In this document: piece by piece, positions 56,789-64,000 of the stretch
Layout: each line of letters starts with the position of its first letter
How positions within the stretch are numbered: position 1 is the stretch's first letter
Assembly (NCBI RefSeq): GCF_002288925.2
Contig: NW_022098076.1
Coordinates: forward strand, 90,427,933-90,491,932
Length of the DNA stretch: 64,000 nt
DNA from: Delphinapterus leucas
Taxonomy: Eukaryota > Chordata > Mammalia > Artiodactyla > Monodontidae
Direction of reading: 5' to 3'
The notes under the pieces: generated by a model
Seen by the model: only the letters and a program-made list of their open reading frames with translations
Databases searched by the model: none
Told to the model about the DNA's origin: nothing
Made by a program: the position numbers and the translations under genes

Positions 56789-58373
56789 AGAAGAAGAAGT
56801 TTTCCAAACTTTGCTTTAGAGAAGACAGTCTTACCCAAGGCCACATCTCCTCCTTCCTCTTCATTGCCCTATGTTGGCATCTTACAATGGCAGTTTCTTT
56901 TCCCATCAGGTCTTGGGCAAACATCCACAGGCCCCTACGGTATGCTCCAGCCACTGTAGAAGAGATGTTGCCCCCACAGAGGAAGGTAACGTCCCTATGG
57001 CAGGAGAGGTCACCCCAAACCAGGAGTGAAGGCAGGGCATCCCCACTACTCCTGGCAGAATGGGGTGAGATGTGAAAGAGGAACAGACAGGATGCAATGG
57101 GGCTCAGAGGAAGGGAAGCAAAGGTTCCGTTCAGTGACTGGGACGCAGGAAGGTGACTTGAAGGAGATGATGACATCTGGCTTGGGCGGTGAAGGACCGT
57201 GAATGTTGGAAATAAGGAGTGGCTTGTGAGGAGCTGGGTGGGCAGGATAGAGTCAGGGGAGGAGGAGCACGCTCAGGGAGCAGCAGTTGTCCGGCCTGGC
57301 TCCTGTGTAGGGCAAGGAGCAGAACAAGGAGGAAAGGAGGGCGTCTAGAGCAAACTTGCACCAGAGCAGAGAAAATCTTAATGGCGCACTGTAGTCAGAG
57401 TCAAAAGACCTTGTCCTGCTGGAGACTGCTGTCTGAGTGTCACAGTGCTGGTCTCCCCAGAGAGGAAGACCCCAGGACGCCAGAAAAACCCACCTTCTGG
57501 CATGGGTGTCCTTGCCACACTCTGGGCTCAGCCTGATGCCAGCTCAGGGGCACAGGGCTGTTTCTTTGACATGAGCCAAAATGAACAGAAATGGTCTCTC
57601 TCCTCCCAAGACTGTAAACACACCATATTTCAAGAGTTCAACAAATCCCTCAGACTCAGTGAAAGCTACGGGCCCTCACCCTCCCCAGTCACTGCACTTC
57701 CGCAAAAGCGGGTGCCCCAACCACAGATGTCCTGCAAGGCGGCACCACCCCTGGAACGGGGACCGATACCACCGTAAGTGACTCACCTTCCACAACAGCA
57801 AATTGTTAGATTATATTCGACGTGCCTGTGGTACTGGATCAACATAATCAAGTAAAGTAAAAATAATTATTCAGAGATTCTGTTGCAACGGCAGTAAGTA
57901 TGCAATTGCTATCCTTATAATTGGCACTTACATGAAACCCAGAGGCAAAAAGCAGCCCCAGAGCATGGCACGGTAGGGACAGCTGGTCTCCGGGAGGTAT
58001 GAGACGTGGGTGTGATGTCAGTGCCACCAGGCAGGTCCTCCTGGCCCTGCACACCCTGTCTGTGGCCCTGACTCTGTGTCCTGTTGCTTCCAAACTTGTT
58101 GACGAAGCAGTTTCCTCTGTCTCACCCACACTTCTCCACCAGGATGGATGGATGCCCCCTCAACTTCTCGGCTCTAGCAGAAATCCAATCTGGCTTCCAC
58201 ACTCCTGCCTCTCTCAAAACCCTCTTCCCAGAGTCACAGGGATCAAGCAGCTCACCTGCACCCGCTCCTGCACCCAACACACCTGCACATTCTTCCTTTG
58301 GCCTCCTCCATCTCCAGCCAGCTCCACGCAGCCCCTGCTCCGCCCAGGGCTTCCCAGAGGCAGCTCTGGACCC
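56789..58373. other. Single-copy sequence, no feature recognised
   Basis: No repeat or exon is supported. Frames on both strands at 57219-58376 have no known domain. Confidence 0.4.
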
Positions 58374-58520
58374 TGAACTGGTGCAGCAGCAGCGTTCTCA
58401 CCTGTGAAGGAGTTTAAAATGCTGATTTCCAAACTCATACGTTGCACGACTTGAAACCAGGGAATCATTTCTTTTGGAAGCATCCCAGCTGATTCTGACC
58501 TCAGTCAAGTCTGAACACTG
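58374..58520 (-). mobile_element. MER5A-like fragment
   Basis: GAACTGGTGCAGCAGCAGCG, AGGAGTTTAAAATGCTGATT and CCCAGCTGATTCTGACCTCA are a diverged antisense MER5A-like sequence. Confidence 0.5.
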
Positions 58521-58589
58521 GCCCTCCTACGGATCCTGGCTTCCCTGCTCTGTGCCCTCTGGCCTTGCTAGAAAACTGCAGTATCACCT

Positions 58590-58760
58590 CTGTCCTCATT
58601 TCTTCAGCATGTCCTGAGTACTTTCCGTGGGCTGGGTGCTGTGCTTGGTGCCGTGGGGGTGAGGGAGGGAATTAATGAGAAATTGCTAAGACCCAATCCT
58701 TGCAATGGAAGAGCTCATTGTCAATTACAAATGACAGAAATATGCATAAATCATTGCCAT
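58590..58760 (+). repeat. L2-like fragment
   Basis: GTCCTGAGTACTTTCCGTGG, GGGTGCTGTGCTTGGTGCC and TGGAAGAGCTCATTGTCAA match the L2 3' region order. Diverged. Confidence 0.5.
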
Positions 58761-59964
58761 ACACAGTGAACAGGTCTCCATTGAAATGATCATCAAAGTT
58801 CCATCAGAGCTCAGCAAAGGAGAGGCTACCTGTCTGGAAGTCCAAGGGGGCTGCCACACGTCCTGCAGAGCTGCGTCCCAGACAAACTAAACCAACAGAT
58901 AAAGAGCAGGGTCACTTACGAAGCCAAGTGATTTTCTCCTATACCATCATTTTTCAGGGTTACGGTCTACTCCATAAGTTATAAAATCCACCTCCTATTA
59001 TTACACATTTTGGTTGCTCCTGAGTTTTTCCTGTTCTAAACGTATTTGCAATCTTGCAGAATTAAAAATAATATTCTGCTCAGGAAAATTCCACAACATA
59101 CAACTGCCCAGTGAGAATACTGGGTTTTAACATTTTCTTTTCTTAATCTGTGTCCTTTTGAAAGGTGAAAATTTGATTATTGCTTTCATTTCTATTCCTA
59201 AGAATATTAACGAAGAGGTCCTTTTAAAAATATTTATTGGCAATTTTTCATTTGAAAATTTTTCTTGTCTTTTGATCATTTTTCTATTGCAGTGTTTGTA
59301 AAAGAAACTGATTTCAAATAATTTTAATATTATAAAGATACTGACTTTCCATTTCATATATGCAATATATATTTTAAATTCTTTTAATTATTGTTCATCT
59401 TTTATTTTTCAGTGTGGCGTGTTTGGGGATTCTAACGTCTTCTTTTGCAAAGTAAAAGCTATCAATATTTTGCTTTACGATTTCTGTTTTGGATGACGGT
59501 ATCTCATTACTAAATTATATTTTAAACTGATGTGTATCTAACAGCTTCTGCTATGTTGTCCTATATTTTATGTTCTATCAGTATATATCGTAATTAAATA
59601 CTGATTGAATCTACTCTTAAAGAGCCATTTTTAGTGCAATAAATTTTTGGTCACTATGTAAGAAGCAATAGTTGCTCACAGGAATCATCCTACAAATACG
59701 AGAAACTTTCTCCTACTTTACGGACAGGTTCAAATCAAATGTCCCCTGTAACAGCTACAACAATTACCATTAAAGAACACAGGCTTACATCAATCAGCGT
59801 GCAGCAGACATCTGTTTTTCCTTCTGTAATGATGTCTTGCAAAAGTTTAGTCACCATTCAGGTCAAAGCAGTAACCAAGAAAATATAATGAAATATAGAA
59901 AGAGTTCTCGTTTCATATCTAACCTCATGCCCCCGGTTATGAGAGCAGCCTCTCCTTCACTTCT
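58761..59964. other. AT-rich sequence, no firm feature
   Basis: 59110-59620 is strongly AT-rich and may be an old antisense L1 piece, but no diagnostic motif could be placed. No gene is supported. Confidence 0.35.
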
Positions 59965-60173
59965 TTTTTTTTTTTTTTTTTTGTGGTACGCGGGCCCTCA
60001 CTGTTGTGGCCTCTCCCGTTGCGGAGCACAGGCTCCGGATGCGCAGGCTCAGCGGCCATGGCTCACGGGCCCAGCCGCTCCGCCGCCTGTGGGATCTTCC
60101 CGGACTGGGGCAGGAACCCGTGTGCCCTGCATCGGCAGACGGACTCTCAACCACTGCGGCACCAGGGAAGCCC
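59965..60173 (-). mobile_element. CHR-2-type SINE
   Basis: A long T run at the left, then GTGGTACGCGGGCCCTCACT, ending CACCAGGGAAGCCC at the right. Flanks CACTTCTTT and CATTTCTTT suggest a diverged target duplication, but spacing is uncertain. Confidence 0.94.
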
Positions 60174-60719
60174 AAAACAGCATTTCTTTAGAACTCAAAT
60201 ATTTAACTGTTAGGGTCAGTATCACCACTTGGTGCATACCAGTCATGCATGGATTCCTACCTGTCAGACCCAGATGGAATGTTCAGTTGTTTCCAGGATC
60301 TCAGCTGCTTGGCCTTATTGCCTCCTTGTGGGAACTCTGCACACTCTTGATTTCTGCGGCATCTTCTTCCTTGGTCCTCTTCCTTCATCCCTGGTGTTTC
60401 CTCCTTTGCTTCACTCTCCCTCTCCCCGACCTCGCCCTCATCACTGGCCCACTCACCTACAGCTGTCTCAAATTCTAGTTTTCCTGGGTCCTCAACCCAT
60501 TCCATATGCCCTTCCTGGAAAAGCCCATCCACTCTCTCCAGGGAAAGGCCAGGCGCCCTCCTGGTTTTATCCTACCCGTACAGGTCATCGGGGACTTCTG
60601 GGCTCAGCCTTGCATATCAAACTCCCAGCTGCACATTTCTACCTGGCTTCTCAAATCCACAGACACTTAAGAAAAAGATCACTAAGAGGAAAATAATCAT
60701 GCACAGGGTTTTCTTAACT
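60174..60719. other. Single-copy sequence, no feature recognised
   Basis: Pyrimidine-rich at 60355-60450. The open frames at 59837-60478 and 60229-60696 come from the SINE and this pyrimidine stretch. Confidence 0.45.
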
Positions 60720-61730
60720 AGTTTTGCTTGATTGTTCTTCCCAATGAACTTTATAATCAACTAGTCTAATTCCAGGTGGGAGGTGTGTGGATGTTTTTAT
60801 TAGGATTACATTACATATGTAAATTAATATGTAAAATCTTCATCTTTAAGTTGTTGAGTTTTCTATCCAAACACATATACGTCTTTCCATGTATTTAAGT
60901 TCTGCTTCTATGTTTCTCAAGAGGGTTTCATAGCTTTCTTTAAGCAGGTGTAAGGCATTTCTTGAGTTTATTCTAGCTATTTTATTATTTCCCTTTCTTT
61001 TATACATTAACTTCATAACTGGAAACTTCTCTAAGTTCTATTTTTTAATAGCTTTTTCATCATTTACTGGGGTTTTCCAGATACACGAGCATATCATTTA
61101 CAAATTAAGATAGTTTTAGTTTTTCCTTCCAGTACTAATGCCTTTTATTGCATTCCCTTGTCAAATGCAGGGGTTCATAATTCCAACACATTGTTGAATC
61201 ATAGTGAAAATAGTGGGCATACTTGCTCCATTTAATGGGGAATCCTCAAGTGTTTTCTGATTAAGTGAAGTGCTAGTTTGGAGGCATAAAATATATATGT
61301 CTGTATATATATGTGTGTATATATATATTAGCATAATAAGAAAGTATTCATCAAATCTTATTTTATTGAGTGAGTATTGCCTTTTGTTTGTTTGTTTGTT
61401 TGTTTTGCGGTACGCAGGCCTCTCACTGTTGTGGCCTCTCCCGTTGCGGAGCAACAGGCTCCGGACGCGCAGGCTCAGTGGCCATGGCTCACGGGCTCAG
61501 CCGCTCCGCGGCATGTGGGATCTTCCCAGGCCGGGGCATGAACCCGTGTCCCCTGCATCGGCAGGCAGACTCTCAACCACTGCGCCACAAGGGAAGCCCA
61601 GTATTGCCTTTTGATAAATGCTTTCTTTCTGGTTTTTTTGTATCTTTGGAGATGACTTTTTAAGTCTTTATCCTTATCTCTATTTGTATGATGAATTATA
61701 TTAATGGGTCTCCTAATATTGATTCAACAT
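60720..61730 (-). mobile_element. Old LINE-1 RT-region fragment with CHR-2 insert
   Basis: The + strand reads like the complement of the L1 RT: GCATTTCTTGAGTTTATTCT, AGATACACGAGCATATCATT (complement of the MIL(Y)-coding stretch next to the catalytic DD), AATAGTGGGCATACTTG and CTTTTGATAAATGCTTTC. Diverged, with a TATATA/TGTG microsatellite at 61290-61330 and a CHR-2 SINE at 61387-61599. Confidence 0.7.
61387..61599 (-). mobile_element. CHR-2-type SINE, perfect target duplication
   Basis: The tail is (TTTG)n at the left and the end CCACAAGGGAAGCCC at the right. AGTATTGCCTTTTG is at 61373-61386 and 61600-61613 without mismatch. Confidence 0.96.
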
Positions 61731-61734
61731 TTCT

Positions 61735-61885
61735 GTATTTGTTTTCTGTCGCTGCATAACAAATCCTCCCAAAACTGAATGGCTTAGAATAACAACGAAC
61801 ATGTATGTTCTCACATAGTTTCAGAGGGTCAGGAATTTGGGAGCAGGTTGTCTGGGTTAACTAGACATTGATCGGTAACAGCTAT
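61735..61885 (-). repeat. LTR-like relic, same family as 7166-7560
   Basis: TTCTGTCGCTGCATAACAAA, AATGGCTTAGAATAACAACG and TCAGGAATTTGGGAGCAG match the family at 7166-7560. Fragmentary. Confidence 0.5.
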
Positions 61886-61890
61886 TAACA

Positions 61891-61891
<1 letters not shown>

Positions 61892-61935
<44 letters not shown>
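61892..61935. repeat. (CA)n microsatellite
   Basis: About 22 CA units, uninterrupted. Likely length-polymorphic. Confidence 0.96.
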
Positions 61936-61937
<2 letters not shown>

Positions 61938-62214
61938 GGCAATTGGGGCATTATATGTCTCCTGATGGAAGACCACACCATCACCTGTAAAGTATTCTTG
62001 CCAAAAAAATTGAACTCAGATTTGATCAAATCTTGACCCAACTACCAATTAATTTATGGGAAATACAGAGGACAGAAGAGCATGTGAAAGATACCATAAG
62101 GAAGAGTCAGCACAGTCCAGACCACAGGAGACTATGTGACAAAACCGAATTTTCCAACATGCAAATTAGAAAGGACAGAGAGAGAATATATAAATAAAAA
62201 CAGATCTGAGAGAC

Positions 62215-62625
62215 ACAGTGTTCAATCATAATAATTGGATCTTATATGGATCCTGATTCTAAGAAACAAGAAGAAAAAATTAGGAGACAGTTAGAAATTT
62301 GATCACTGGCTGACTGCCTGATCATATTAAGAAATCCTTGTTAGTTTTTTTGTTGTAATAATGGTATGTTGAATTTTTAAAATTCTTTATCTTATAGAGA
62401 GGCATTCTGAACTACTAATGGGTGATGGGATATGATGCCTGGGATTTATTTCAAAATAATATGGGAGTGGGAGGTGGATGGGGTTACAGATGATGCTATA
62501 TTGGCCATAACTGGTCATTGTTGTAGTTGGGTAATGGGTACACTGGGGTTCATTACCCTACACTGTGACTTTTGTATATATTTGATATTTTACCATATAA
62601 ATAGCTCTTTAAAAATCTGAACACA
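62215..62625 (+). repeat. Ancient mammalian repeat, L1M-like 3' region
   Basis: GATCTTATATGGATCCTGAT, GGGATTTATTTCAAAATAAT, GGTAATGGGTACACTGGGG and a terminal TTTGATATTTTACCATATAA match the family seen in antisense at 22375-22605. Name uncertain. Confidence 0.6.
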
Positions 62626-62799
62626 TCATTTTCTCCCATTCTGAGCTGTTCCTTTTCTTGAAAACCTTATTTCAGTTAAGGGTATCACCTTCCACCCAGG
62701 TGCCTGAACCAGAAATCTGAAAGACAGCCAGTTCTCCCTCTTCCCCGCCACTTCACAATGTCCATTGAATCCTGTGTCCTGAAGATTTTTTATCTCCTA

Positions 62800-63290
62800 T
62801 TGTTTTTAATTGAGATGAAATTCACATAACATCCAGTTGACCATTTTGCGGTGTGCAATTCAGTGGCATTCGGGGCATCCACAACATTGTGCGACCACCA
62901 CCTCTCTCTAGCTTCTAAGTTTTTTCATCACACCAGAAAAACTCCCTCTACTGATTTCCCCCTCCTCCCATCCCCTGGTAATCAGCTTTCCATCTCCTTG
63001 GAGTTGCTTATTCTGGAGATATCATATAAAAAGGATCATGCAGGGTGTTCCTTGGTTTCCCAGTGGTTAGAGCTCCGTGCTTCCATTGCAGGGGACAGGG
63101 GTTCCATCCCCGGTCAGGGAACTAAGATCCCACAAGCTGTGTGGTGTGGTCAAAAGAAAAAAAATAGAATTATGCAACCTGGGGACTTCAGTGACTGGCT
63201 TCTTTCACTGAGGGTAGTGTTTTCAAGGTTCATCCTAGTTGCAGTGTGTGTCAGTACATCTAAAATTAATTGTTCTCTCCCTTTCCATCT
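62800..63290 (-). repeat. Ancient mammalian repeat split by an older SINE
   Basis: GAGATGAAATTCACATAACA, GTGTGCAATTCAGTGGCATT, CTGGAGATATCATATAAAAA and CTGGCTTCTTTCACTGAGGG match a common ancient mammalian repeat. The tRNA-derived SINE at 63044-63165 interrupts it. Orientation and family name are uncertain. Confidence 0.55.
63044..63165 (+). mobile_element. Older tRNA-derived SINE (CHR/Bov-tA group), short
   Basis: GGTGTTCCTTGGTTTCCCAG, GGTTCCATCCCCGGTCAGGG and an A-rich tail. The flanks GGATCATGCA and GAATTATGCA suggest a diverged target duplication. Confidence 0.85.
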
Positions 63291-63504
63291 ACTTACCAAC
63301 ACTGCTCAACTTCAGGCTTTTCTTCTCTCTTCCCCCGGCTATTTGAACAGACTCTGAGGTTATCACCCTGCCCCTCCAACACATCCTCTCTCTCCTGCAG
63401 CCAAAGTGACCTTGTCTTTTACCATCACATCCCGCTCCCTACATGAGCCAAACCATCCTTCCTTCAAGCTTCACACCTAGATCTACTCAAATTAAAACAC
63501 CGTC

Positions 63505-64000
63505 CTCTTCTCCACACCCTCTCCAGCATCTATTGTTTCTAGATATTTTGATGATGGCCATTCTGACTGGTGTGAGATGATACCTCATTGTAGTTTTGAT
63601 TTGCATTTCTCTAATGATTAATGATGTTGAACATTAAAAAACTACAAATAGAACTACCATATGACCCAGCAATCCCACTACTGGGCATATACCCTGAGAA
63701 AACCATAATTCAAAAAGAGTCATGTACCAAAATGTTCGTTGCAGCTCTATTTACAATAGCCAGGAGATGGAAACAGCCTAAGTGTCCATCATTGGATGAA
63801 TGGATAAAGAAGATGTGGCACATATATACAATGGAATATTACTCAGCCATAAAAAGAAACGAAATTGAGTTATTTGTAGTGAGGTGGATGGACCTAGAGT
63901 CTGTCATACAGAGTGAAGTAAGTCAGAAAGAGAAAGACAAATACCGTATGCTAACACATATATATAGAATTTAGGGGAAAAAATGTCATGGAGAACCTAG
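63505..64000 (+). mobile_element. 5'-inverted LINE-1 insertion, cut by the window end
   Basis: 63505-63634 is the complement of an ORF2 segment (CTTCTCCACACCCTCTCCAG, then CTCATTGTAGTTTTGATTTG). From 63635 the element continues in the forward direction from AAAAACTACAAATAGAACTA through late ORF2 into the 3' UTR. The inverted piece lies just upstream of the forward piece in ORF2, the classic twin-priming layout. The 117-codon frame at 63621-63974 is its late-ORF2 remnant. The right end is outside the window. Confidence 0.9.

Noticed and set aside
56430..57176. 248-codon minus open frame, the longest in the window outside L1
   Set aside because: Its middle is a CHR-2 SINE read in antisense. 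The same peptide appears at every CHR-2 copy, and the remainder has no domain.

Overview
This window is a stretch of mammalian nuclear DNA, almost certainly from a cetacean (whale or dolphin). The evidence is the set of interspersed repeats. There are sixteen tRNA-derived SINEs. Fourteen match the CHR-1/CHR-2 families of whales, and ten of those are the shorter CHR-2 type. Several L1 elements carry the 3' end usual in cetartiodactyls. Older pan-mammalian repeats (MIR, L2, MER5A-like and MLT1-like LTRs) fill much of the rest. I found no intact protein-coding gene, no recognisable exon and no rRNA gene. The long open frames all lie in L1 remnants, SINEs, simple repeats or unassigned sequence. 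The window is best read as intergenic or deep-intronic sequence.

Layout. Positions 1-4800 are a chain of old, decayed L1 pieces on the + strand with one CHR-2 SINE. Positions 5057-6325 hold a truncated minus-strand L1 end, a CHR-2 copy beside a bare poly-A insert with a triplicated target site, and an older SINE. Positions 6326-12860 are mainly single-copy sequence with an LTR-like relic and an L1 tail. Positions 12865-14890 are an L1 carrying two SINEs head to head. Positions 15270-18612 contain a 60-bp-period tandem repeat, a truncated L1 and a 204-bp pure purine tract. Positions 18613-24912 hold two SINEs, unassigned sequence with a possible LTR, an old L1 and an MLT1-type LTR.

Positions 26996-27067 fold as an alanine-type tRNA with anticodon GGC and two altered conserved bases. 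Positions 27471-31868 are the largest single element: an L1 with its 5' start, 3' tail and 14-bp target duplication. It has lost most of its reverse transcriptase and contains a small inverted segment inside a perfect inverted repeat, plus a mosaic 3' region. Positions 31883-50735 are mostly single-copy sequence dotted with LTR, L2, MIR, hAT-type and SINE pieces. Positions 50740-51650 are a nested insertion, with an L1 fragment and a CHR-1 SINE at the same short target in an older repeat. Positions 51651-60719 are largely single-copy with three SINEs. Positions 60720-64000 return to dense repeats and end in a 5'-inverted L1 that runs off the window.

There is no pathway or operon here. The biology visible is retrotransposition: L1 supplied the machinery, and SINEs and L1s repeatedly landed in one another. 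I saw no convincing new multi-gene system. The most unusual signals are the tRNA-Ala-like locus, the two triplicated-target insertions, the rearranged L1 and several single-copy blocks that may be conserved regulatory DNA. Family names come from recognising consensus-like sequence by eye. Boundaries are good to a few bases where target duplications are visible and to tens of bases elsewhere.
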